In this document: positions 1-5,511 of the stretch, in pieces
Layout of the letters: every line of letters begins with the position of its first letter
Numbering within the stretch: the stretch's first letter is position 1
Source of the DNA: an uncultured Eubacteriales bacterium
GTDB taxonomy: Bacteria; Bacillota; Clostridia; Oscillospirales; Oscillospiraceae
Direction: 5' to 3'
Length of the DNA: 6,401 nucleotides
Assembly: GCA_900556535.1 (NCBI GenBank)
Contig: USPI01000086.1
Coordinates: 1 to 6,401, forward strand
Notes under the pieces: generated by a model
What the model saw: only the letters and a program-made list of their open reading frames with translations
The model's database searches: none
Told to the model about the DNA's origin: nothing
Made by a program: the position numbers and the translations under genes

Positions 1-467
1 GTAGCTTTGACCCCGTAACATACGGTCATCTTGAGATTATTTCAAGAGCATCAAAGCTGTTTGATAAAGTAATCGTGCTTGTTTCGGTAAATCCGCTCAA
101 GCCGTGCAGTTTTACAATAGATGAAAGAAAACAGTTCCTGCGTGAAAGCGTTGTGGCGGAAGGCATAGGAAATGTCGAAGTCGACAGCAACGAAGGACTT
201 CTCATCGACTATTTCAACGAGCATAACGCAGACGTTATCGTAAAGGGGCTTCGTGCTATTTCTGACTTCGAATACGAATTCCAGATGGCGCAAGCCAACA
301 GAAAGCTGTGCTACAAAGCCGAAACGATATTCCTGACTTCAAAGAGCGAGTATACCTATCTGTCGTCCAGTATGGTAAAGCAGATAGCGATGTTCGGCGG
401 AGATATAAGCGATTTCGTTCCGGAGTGCATACTCGACAGAATAAACGAAAGGCTGAAAAGATACTGA
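1..467 (+). CDS. coaD: Phosphopantetheine adenylyltransferase, 5'-truncated by the window edge
   Basis: CoaD transfers AMP from ATP to 4'-phosphopantetheine, giving dephospho-CoA, the penultimate step of coenzyme A synthesis in the cytoplasm. The reading frame is open from base 3, and 154 codons are visible before TGA at 465-467. The first visible residues, SFDPVTYGHL, are the family's N-terminal nucleotide-binding segment with the T-x-G-H motif, so only about 7-8 residues are missing compared with the usual length of about 160. The C-terminal part carries the YLSSSMVK motif (family ISSxxVR/K) followed by FGGDISDFVP, also typical. An internal GTG at base 75 lies well inside the conserved domain and is not the start. 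The third positions are more A/T-rich than in the next gene. The identification is based on motifs and order and is firm. Confidence 0.96.
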   Translation, partial: SFDPVTYGHLEIISRASKLFDKVIVLVSVNPLKPCSFTIDERKQFLRESVVAEGIGNVEVDSNEGLLIDYFNEHNADVIVKGLRAISDFEYEFQMAQANRKLCYKAETIFLTSKSEYTYLSSSMVKQIAMFGGDISDFVPECILDRINERLKRY

Positions 468-518
468 CGAATTATATTTCGTAAAAATAAATCAGATGTT
501 TGAAAGGACGGTATTAAA

Positions 519-1388
519 ATGAAAAAAGTTATTTCCCTTATTCTCTGCGTGCTCATGCTCGGGGGCTGCTTTGCCTATGCCGACACGATAGAGGGCAGCC
601 GCACCGTCATCGGCGCCGACCTCGACGAGGAGGACATCGCATTCGTCTACAAGCAGTTCGGCATCGACCGCGGCGATGTGAAGGAGCTAATCGTCACAAA
701 TGCCGAGGAGCGCGAGTACCTCAAGGGGCTCGTCGATGAAAGTCTCATCGGCTCGAGAAGCATCTCGTGCATTTACATCGAAGCGCTCTCCGAGGGCAAG
801 GGTCTGGACGTGACCGTAAAGAACATCACATGGTGCACTCCGGATATGTACATGAACGCCATGGTCACCGCCGGCATCACCGACGCGAACGTCAAAATAG
901 CCGCACCCTTCGAGGTTTCGGGCACGGCGGCGCTCACGGGCATTTACAAGGCCTATGAGGACATCACCGGCAAGAAGCTCGACGAGGACGCAAAGCTCGT
1001 GGGCACGAAGGAGCTGACCATTACGGCGGAGCTTGCCGAGGAGATCGGCAGCGCGGACTCCGCAGCCATCGTCAACGAGCTTAAGCTCATTCTCGATCAG
1101 ACCAAGGACATGAGCGACGAGGAGCTTCGTGCGGAAATAATCAAGATCGCCGAGCAGTACGACGTTAATCTCAAGGACAGCCAGATAGACCAGCTCATTT
1201 CGCTGTGCCGCTCGATGGAAAAGCTCGATGTTCAGGCGCTCAAGGACAAGGTCGAGCAGATTCAGAAGTATCTTCAGGACATCGTCAAGACCCACGGCGA
1301 GGTAAAGCAGTTTCTCAGCACCGTCGCCGTGACCGTCACCGAGTTTGTAAATAAGATAGTCGACTTCTTTAAGGGCATCTTCGGCTGA
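519..1388 (+). CDS. Exported DUF1002 family protein, function unknown
   Basis: The predicted protein has 289 residues. It starts with a secretion signal: KK at 2-3, a hydrophobic core at 4-16, then two possible processing sites. One is a lipobox-like LGGC with Cys17; the other is a signal peptidase I site AYA before D22. The body matches DUF1002 (B. subtilis YpuA type), notably SRSISCIYIEAL (79-90), GKGLDVTVKNITW (93-105), and the conserved stretch around GITDANVKIAAPF and SGTAALTGIYKAYE (119-147). Residues 195-265 are charged and probably helical. The last 18 residues form a predicted amphipathic helix (FVNKIVDFFKGIFG). The start ATG has AAAGGA at 503-508, ten bases upstream. The gene ends in tandem stops (TGA TAA), and a strong terminator follows. 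It lies 51 bp after coaD, so it may be read from the coaD transcript or from its own promoter; no convincing promoter is visible in the gap. The family assignment is reasonably sure; no biochemical role is established. Confidence 0.88.
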   Translation: MKKVISLILCVLMLGGCFAYADTIEGSRTVIGADLDEEDIAFVYKQFGIDRGDVKELIVTNAEEREYLKGLVDESLIGSRSISCIYIEALSEGKGLDVTVKNITWCTPDMYMNAMVTAGITDANVKIAAPFEVSGTAALTGIYKAYEDITGKKLDEDAKLVGTKELTITAELAEEIGSADSAAIVNELKLILDQTKDMSDEELRAEIIKIAEQYDVNLKDSQIDQLISLCRSMEKLDVQALKDKVEQIQKYLQDIVKTHGEVKQFLSTVAVTVTEFVNKIVDFFKGIFG

Positions 1389-1390
1389 TA

Positions 1391-1422
1391 AAAAAATCCG
1401 CTCACAAAAAAATCCGCTCTAC
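1391..1422. repeat. Tandem 16-bp repeat duplicating one terminator arm
   Basis: Bases 1391-1406 and 1407-1422 are two adjacent 16-bp units that share their first 13 bases exactly (AAAAAATCCGCTC). Both copies are complementary to the arm at 1423-1435, so either can pair with it. The second copy gives a 3-base loop; the first gives a 19-base loop. The arrangement begins just after the TGA TAA stop of the DUF1002 gene. Confidence 0.8.
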
Positions 1423-1435
1423 GAGCGGATTTTTT
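1407..1435. terminator. Bidirectional intrinsic terminator between convergent transcription units
   Basis: This is a perfect 13-bp inverted repeat: left arm 1407-1419 (AAAAAATCCGCTC), loop TAC, right arm 1423-1435 (GAGCGGATTTTTT). The T-run serves the rightward DUF1002 transcript, and the A-run gives a T-run on the minus strand for the leftward SMR transcript, which ends about 30 bp away. It sits exactly where the two blocks converge. On the minus strand the duplicated arm adds a second GAGCGGATTTTTT, which could act as a backup. Confidence 0.9.
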
Positions 1436-1464
1436 CATATTCATATCACGGTATTTGCGAAATA

Positions 1465-1776
1465 TTACGCCAAGCGCAGTCCGATGACGCCAAGGAGCAC
1501 CATCGCCATGAAGATCAGCTTCTTCGCGCTTTTGCTCTCCTTAAAAACAATGATACCGAAAAGGACGTTAAAAAGCGTACCGAGTCCCGTCCATACGGCG
1601 TAGGACACGCCGAGCGGCAGGGTCTTTGTCGCAATGGACAGCAGACCTATGCTCGTGCAGGAGGATATGACCGTCAGTATCGTGTATTTTACATTTTTAA
1701 GACCGTTTGAGAGCTTCATGCAAACAGTGAAGGCAAGCTCAAAAAAGCCCGCCGTCACAAGAACGAGCCACATCAT
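1465..1776 (-). CDS. SMR-family efflux subunit, YkkD-like small partner
   Basis: The predicted protein has 103 residues and four hydrophobic segments, the normal size for small multidrug resistance transporters in the cytoplasmic membrane, which exchange protons for small cations. The essential membrane-embedded glutamate of helix 1 is present (E13 in AGFFELAF), as is the SYAVWTGLGT motif of helix 3. It lacks the Trp that follows the Glu in Gdx/SugE proteins, as YkkD-type partners do. The start is the first of two adjacent ATGs (1774-1776). It overlaps the stop of the upstream subunit as ATGA and has GGAGGG at 1786-1791, nine bases upstream. This translational coupling fits a heterodimeric paired SMR transporter of the YkkCD/YvdRS/EbrAB kind. 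The substrate is not certain: guanidinium-type cations or quaternary ammonium compounds are candidates. Confidence 0.88.
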   Translation of the reverse strand: MMWLVLVTAGFFELAFTVCMKLSNGLKNVKYTILTVISSCTSIGLLSIATKTLPLGVSYAVWTGLGTLFNVLFGIIVFKESKSAKKLIFMAMVLLGVIGLRLA

Positions 1777-2120
1777 TTTTCTTCGCCCTCCTTATCGCAG
1801 AGCTTGAGCCCCAATATGCCGACTATGAGAAAGCCGAGGGATATGAGCTTGAGGGGGCTTGCACCCTCGTCGAGAACGAAGATGCTTATGAGCGTCGTGC
1901 CGACGACTCCGATGCCGGTAAACACGGCATAGCTCAGTCCGATGCCGAGCACGTTCACGGCCTTTGCGAGCATGAAAAAGCTCACTGTGAGTATGACAAT
2001 GGTTATAATGCTCGGCCAAAGCACGGTAAAGCCGTGGCTGAGCTTCATCGTGTATGCCCAGACTATTTCCATTAGCCCCGAGACCACGAGCAAAAGCCAT
2101 GCGGCGTTTTTTTCTTTCAT
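1773..2120 (-). CDS. SMR-family efflux subunit, YkkC/Gdx(SugE)-like large partner
   Basis: The predicted protein has 115 residues and four membrane segments with a charged C-terminal tail (CDKEGEEK), as in YkkC. The helix 1 segment GLMEIVWAYTMKLSHGFT holds the essential Glu (E18) followed by Trp, close to the Gdx/SugE signature of guanidinium exporters. Helix 3 has SYAVFTGIG. An in-frame ATG seven codons upstream (2139-2141) has no ribosome binding site. The ATG at 2118-2120 follows AGGAGG and begins MKEKN, so I chose it. The stop overlaps the start of the partner subunit (ATGA), indicating co-translation and a heterodimer. Family knowledge: in such pairs the two subunits insert in opposite orientations. 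Substrate choice (guanidinium or a broader drug cation) is inferred only. No guanidine riboswitch is visible upstream. Confidence 0.88.
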   Translation of the reverse strand: MKEKNAAWLLLVVSGLMEIVWAYTMKLSHGFTVLWPSIITIVILTVSFFMLAKAVNVLGIGLSYAVFTGIGVVGTTLISIFVLDEGASPLKLISLGFLIVGILGLKLCDKEGEEK

Positions 2121-2124
2121 ATAT

Positions 2125-2130
2125 CCTCCT
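2125..2130 (-). promoter_or_regulatory. Ribosome binding site deciding the large SMR subunit start
   Basis: The minus strand reads AGGAGG here, with four bases (ATAT) before the ATG at 2120. The spacing is short but the match to anti-Shine-Dalgarno is full. The competing ATG at 2141 has no such site upstream, so this element decides the start. Confidence 0.8.
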
Positions 2131-2141
2131 ATGCAGTGCAT
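2131..2141. repeat. Short palindrome next to the SMR ribosome binding site
   Basis: ATGCA-G-TGCAT is a perfect 11-bp inverted repeat with a single central base. It lies between the T-run of the upstream hairpin and the AGGAGG of the large SMR subunit. It could be an operator half-structure or chance; nothing else supports a role. Confidence 0.35.
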
Positions 2142-2143
2142 TT

Positions 2144-2179
2144 AAAAAGTCCGGAAGGCGTTACCGCTTCCGGGCTTTT
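2144..2179 (-). terminator. Intrinsic terminator (possible attenuator) between trxB and the SMR genes
   Basis: On the minus strand a stem forms between 2165-2179 and 2145-2160, with a GTAA (GNRA-type) tetraloop at 2161-2164, one bulged base (2157) and one A/C mismatch. A TTTTT run follows. It starts a few bases after the trxB stop (TAA at 2183-2185), so it is a good terminator for the nrdG-nrdD-trxB transcript. The next start codon is only about 24 bp beyond, so transcripts for the SMR pair must read through it or start within or before it. It therefore might also act as an attenuator. Confidence 0.8.
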
Positions 2180-2182
2180 ATA

Positions 2183-3094
2183 TTATTCCAGCGCGTCAAC
2201 ATAGCGGCAGGCCGCCAATGCCGCACATGAGCCGTCGGCTGCGGCGGTGGTGAGCTGACGCACGTTCTTTTTGCGGCAGTCTCCGGCGACGAACACACCG
2301 GGGGTCTTTGTCGTGCAGCTCTCGTCGGAGTCGGCATAGCCGCCCTTGTCGAGGTCAATAAGCTCGGAGAACACACCGTTATCGGGCGCGTGACCGATCG
2401 CAACGAACAGACCGTCAACGCTAATTTCGCGGCTCTCGCCCTTGTCGTTGGTGACGATAAGACCGCTCAGCTCGTCCTGTCCGATAAGCGCCGTAATGCT
2501 GCTGTTCAGGACGAATTCGACATTCTCCCTCGCGCGCAGCGCCTCAACGAGCCTTGCCTCGCCGCGGAAGGTATCTCTGCGGTGGATAAGATAGACCTTC
2601 GAGCAGGTGTCGCTCAAAAGCATCGCGTCCTGAAGGGCGGAGTTGCCACCGCCGTTGACCGCGACAGGTCTGTCCTTATAAAACGCGCCGTCGCACACCG
2701 CGCAGAAGCACACGCCCGCGCCCATGAGCGCATCCTCGCCCGGGATGCCGAGCGTGCGGGGTCTTGCGCCCGCCGCGATGATGAGTGCCTTTGCCTCGAA
2801 CGTACCGCCGAAATCGGTCTTGACGCGCTTGATGTCCCCATCGAGCTCCACGGATACGACCTCGTCCAGCTCAAGCTCCGCACCCTGCTCCAGCATCTGA
2901 GAGGTCAGCCTGTCGCCGAGCTCCGCGCCGGATATTGACGGGATGGTGGGGAAGTTTTCGACCTTGGGCGACCAGGTTATCTGTCCGCCGAAGGTGCTTT
3001 TTTCAATTACGAGAACGCTTTTTCCCGCTCTCAAGGCATAGAGGGCGGCAGTTAATCCTGCCGGCCCTCCGCCTATGATAATAATATCATACAT
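2183..3094 (-). CDS. trxB: Thioredoxin reductase (NADPH, FAD)
   Basis: This 303-residue cytoplasmic flavoprotein passes electrons from NADPH through FAD and a redox-active disulfide to thioredoxin-like proteins. Visible motifs are: the FAD-binding GGGPAG (8-13) with GGQI (36-39); the redox pair C131-A-V-C134 followed by D135 (the family usually has CATCD); the NADPH-binding GGGNSA (148-153); HRRDTFR (171-177); ATG-like IAAGAR; GHAPDN (234-239); and the C-terminal FAD motif GDCRKKNVRQLTTAAADG (271-288). Length and order match bacterial low-molecular-weight TrxR. The start has AAGG at 3103-3106, eight bases upstream. Only 14 bp separate it from the nrdD stop, so it is almost certainly co-transcribed with nrdD. 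The context suggests that its partner is the redoxin domain fused to NrdD (inference). An extra cysteine (C129) precedes the active site. A ferredoxin- or flavodoxin-dependent reductase is less likely given HRRxxxR. Confidence 0.95.
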   Translation of the reverse strand: MYDIIIIGGGPAGLTAALYALRAGKSVLVIEKSTFGGQITWSPKVENFPTIPSISGAELGDRLTSQMLEQGAELELDEVVSVELDGDIKRVKTDFGGTFEAKALIIAAGARPRTLGIPGEDALMGAGVCFCAVCDGAFYKDRPVAVNGGGNSALQDAMLLSDTCSKVYLIHRRDTFRGEARLVEALRARENVEFVLNSSITALIGQDELSGLIVTNDKGESREISVDGLFVAIGHAPDNGVFSELIDLDKGGYADSDESCTTKTPGVFVAGDCRKKNVRQLTTAAADGSCAALAACRYVDALE

Positions 3095-3108
3095 TTTTCT
3101 GACCTTAA

Positions 3109-5490
3109 TTACTTGAAAAGATAGCTTTTGATCGCACCGGCGCCCGCGAATTTCTCGACGTGCTCGCCGTCAATGATGACAAGCGTGGGTGCCTGCTTGA
3201 CGCCGTAGTGCTTTGCAAGCTCGACGTTTTCCTCTGCCATGACGCGCTCGCAGTCAAGACCGGCCTTGTCGAGATAGCTGTAAACTATGCGGCAGTTGGG
3301 GCAATTTTCTCTCGTGAAGAGAATGGTGCGCTTGCCGTTTTCGCCCTTGCAGGTCTCCTCCTCGACAGCAGGCTCCTGCTGGGGCTTTGCCTCGGGGTGG
3401 ATGGGACCCTTGTGGGTGAGGACACTCGTCTCGATGTTATACTCCTTGCGCTCCTTGTATTCCTGAGTCTTGCCTGCGTTCCAGTTCTGCACCGGACGGT
3501 AGTAGCCGGTGATGCGGCTGTAGACCTCGGCGCTCTCGCCGCACTCGGGGCAGGTGAACTGCTCGCCGGTGAGGTAGCCGTGATTTTTGCAGACGGAGTA
3601 GGTCGGGCTTATGGTATAGTACGGCAGCTTATAGTTTTCCGCGATCTTGCGGACGAGGTTTGCCGCTGCCTCCCAGCTCGGAAGCTTCTCGCCGAGGAAG
3701 GCGTGGAACACTGTGCCGGAGGTGTAGAGCGTCTGGAGCTCGTCCTGAATGTCAAGTGCGGAGAAAATGTCGTCGGTGTAGCTGACGGGGAGGTGGCTGG
3801 AGTTAGTGTAGTACGGGGTGTCGCCCTGAGATGCGGTGATGATGTCGGGGTACTGCTCGACGTCGTGCTTTGCAAGGCGGTAGGACGTGCTCTCCGCGGG
3901 GGTAGCCTCAAGGTTATACAGGTCGCCGTACTGCTCCTGATAATCCGACAGGCGCTCGCGCATATGGTTGAGAACGCGCTTGGTGAACTCCTGGCACTTC
4001 TCGGTGGTCATATCCGCGCGGATCCACTTTGCGTTGAGACCGGCTTCGTTCATGCCGACAAGGCCGATGGTTGAGAAGTGGTTATTGAAGTTTCCGAGGT
4101 AATACTTCGTGTAGGGGTAAAGTCCCTCGTTGAGGAGCTTGGTGATGACATTGCGCTTTACCTTCAGAGAGCGCGCGGCGATGTCCATCATCTTATCGAG
4201 GCGCTTGAAGAAGTCCGCCTCATCGGCCGCAAGATATGCGATGCGCGGCATATTGATGGTGACGACGCCGATGGAGCCGGTGCTCTCGCCGGAGCCGAAG
4301 TAGCCGCCGGACTTCTTGCGCAGCTCGCGCAGGTCAAGGCGCAGGCGGCAGCACATACTACGCACGTCGGAGGGCTCCATGTCGGAGTTGATGTAGTTGG
4401 AGAAGTACGGGGTGCCGTACTTTGCGGTCATCTCGAACAGGAGCTTGTTGTTCTCCGTGGGAGACCAGTCAAAGTCGCGGGTGATGGAATAGGTCGGGAT
4501 CGGGTACTGGAAGCCGCGGCCGTTGGCGTCGCCCTCGATCATGATGTCGATAAACGCCTTGTTGACCATTGCCATTTCCTCGACGCAGTCGCCGTAGGTG
4601 AAGTCCTGCTCCTTGCCGCCGACGATAGCGGGCATATCCTTGAGGTCCGCGGGAACGGTCCAGTCAAGGGTGATGTTGGAAAACGGCGCCTGAGTGCCCC
4701 AGCGCGAGGGGGTGTTCACGCCGAAGATGAATGACTGGATGCACTGCTTGACCTCTTTGTAGGTGAGGTTGTCTATCTTGACAAAGGGGGCAAGATAGGT
4801 GTCAAAGCTCGAGAATGCCTGTGCGCCCGCCCACTCGTTCTGCATGATGCCGAGGAAGTTGACCATCTGGTTGCAGAGCGTAGACAGGTGGCTTGCCGGA
4901 GAGGAGTTTATCTTGCCGGGGATGCCGAGACCCTGCTGGATGAGCTGCTTGAGGCTCCAGCCGGCGCAGTAGCCGGTGAGCATGCTCAGGTCGTGCAGGT
5001 GCATATCGCAGTTGCGGTGTGCGTTGCCGATCTCCTCGTCGTAGATCTCGCTCAGCCAGTAGTTTGCGGTGATGGCGCCGGAGTTTGAAAGGATAAGTCC
5101 GCCGACGGAGTAGGTGACGGTGGAGTTTTCCTTGACTCGCCAGTCGAGGACGTTGACGTAGCTGTTGACGGTCTCCTTATAGTCAAGGTAGGTGTTTTTC
5201 ATATTGCGCAGCTTCTCGCGCTGCTTGCGGTAGAGGATATATGCCTTTGCAACGCCCTCGTAGCCGCCGCGGGAGAGCACTGCCTCGACGCTGTCCTGAA
5301 TATCCTCAACGGCAACGTAGCCGTCCTTTATCTTCGGCAGGAAGTCCGCGGATACCTTGAGTGCGATGAAATCAATGATATCGTCGGTGTACTCGGTATC
5401 GGTCGCCTCGAACGCCTTCTTGATCGCGCTTGTGATCTTGTTGATGTCGAAATCAACTATCTTTCCGTCTCTCTTGATGATCTGATACAT
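3109..5490 (-). CDS. nrdD: Anaerobic (class III) ribonucleoside-triphosphate reductase with fused C-terminal redoxin domain
   Basis: The protein of 793 residues reduces ribonucleotides to deoxyribonucleotides for DNA synthesis without oxygen, using a glycyl radical. Domains in order: an ATP-cone regulatory domain (about 1-92, starting MYQIIKRDGKIVDFD); the catalytic ten-stranded barrel with HLHDL (164-168) and C175; the radical-cysteine region M379-C380-C381-R382; SIGVVTINMPR (406-416); a zinc-type site C634-x2-H637 and C647-x2-C650; and the glycyl radical loop WNAGK with G673. After a Pro/Glu/Gln-rich linker (about 691-718) comes an added domain of about 75 residues (719-793), with C730-P-N-C733 and a cis-Pro motif QAPT (P768), as in glutaredoxin/thioredoxin folds. 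E. coli NrdD is shorter and lacks this domain. GGAGG (5499-5503) is eight bases before the ATG. nrdG lies 21 bp upstream and trxB 14 bp downstream. A thioredoxin-dependent rather than formate-dependent mechanism is inferred. Confidence 0.96.
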   Translation of the reverse strand: MYQIIKRDGKIVDFDINKITSAIKKAFEATDTEYTDDIIDFIALKVSADFLPKIKDGYVAVEDIQDSVEAVLSRGGYEGVAKAYILYRKQREKLRNMKNTYLDYKETVNSYVNVLDWRVKENSTVTYSVGGLILSNSGAITANYWLSEIYDEEIGNAHRNCDMHLHDLSMLTGYCAGWSLKQLIQQGLGIPGKINSSPASHLSTLCNQMVNFLGIMQNEWAGAQAFSSFDTYLAPFVKIDNLTYKEVKQCIQSFIFGVNTPSRWGTQAPFSNITLDWTVPADLKDMPAIVGGKEQDFTYGDCVEEMAMVNKAFIDIMIEGDANGRGFQYPIPTYSITRDFDWSPTENNKLLFEMTAKYGTPYFSNYINSDMEPSDVRSMCCRLRLDLRELRKKSGGYFGSGESTGSIGVVTINMPRIAYLAADEADFFKRLDKMMDIAARSLKVKRNVITKLLNEGLYPYTKYYLGNFNNHFSTIGLVGMNEAGLNAKWIRADMTTEKCQEFTKRVLNHMRERLSDYQEQYGDLYNLEATPAESTSYRLAKHDVEQYPDIITASQGDTPYYTNSSHLPVSYTDDIFSALDIQDELQTLYTSGTVFHAFLGEKLPSWEAAANLVRKIAENYKLPYYTISPTYSVCKNHGYLTGEQFTCPECGESAEVYSRITGYYRPVQNWNAGKTQEYKERKEYNIETSVLTHKGPIHPEAKPQQEPAVEEETCKGENGKRTILFTRENCPNCRIVYSYLDKAGLDCERVMAEENVELAKHYGVKQAPTLVIIDGEHVEKFAGAGAIKSYLFK
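3112..3336 (-). other. Fused glutaredoxin/thioredoxin-like domain of NrdD
   Basis: This marks codons 719-793 of nrdD. It begins KRTILFTRENCPNC, a beta strand leading into the CxxC at the start of helix 1. It continues with ELAKHYGVKQAPTLVI, which supplies the cis-proline loop, and ends with GEHVEKFAGAGAIKSYL. This layout is that of small redoxins such as NrdH or archaeal-type mini-thioredoxins. Further cysteines occur at C714 in the linker and C747 in the domain. It stays in frame with NrdD with no internal stop or new ribosome binding site, so it is a genuine fusion in this sequence. Confidence 0.88.
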
Positions 5491-5511
5491 TTCTCTTTCC
5501 TCCGTAATTGC

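Noticed and set aside
75..467. A GTG at base 75 as the start of a shorter coaD
   Set aside because: The frame is open to the window edge, and the conserved SFDP...TxGH motif lies upstream of it, so the gene is simply cut by the window.
687..1295. Long minus-strand open frame (about 200 codons) opposite the DUF1002 gene
   Set aside because: It is a shadow of a gene with strongly biased third positions; it has no family motifs, no ribosome binding site and lies wholly antisense.
2118..2141. An earlier ATG (2139-2141) as the start of the large SMR subunit
   Set aside because: No ribosome binding site precedes it, whereas AGGAGG lies between it and the ATG at 2118-2120; the extra residues MHCIGGY do not fit the family N-terminus.
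2142..2182. A guanidine riboswitch (ykkC or mini-ykkC type) ahead of the SMR genes
   Set aside because: Only one hairpin is present, its loop is GTAA rather than ACGR, and the space is far too short for the ykkC-type aptamer; it reads as a trxB terminator.
2390..2938. Plus-strand open frame of 182 codons opposite trxB
   Set aside because: It is fully antisense to a clear thioredoxin reductase and has low-complexity Arg/Ala-rich content with no motif.
3160..4734. Two long plus-strand open frames (304 and 218 codons) opposite nrdD
   Set aside because: They mirror the GC-rich third positions of nrdD, show low-complexity Ala/Val/Leu/Asp content and no recognisable domain.
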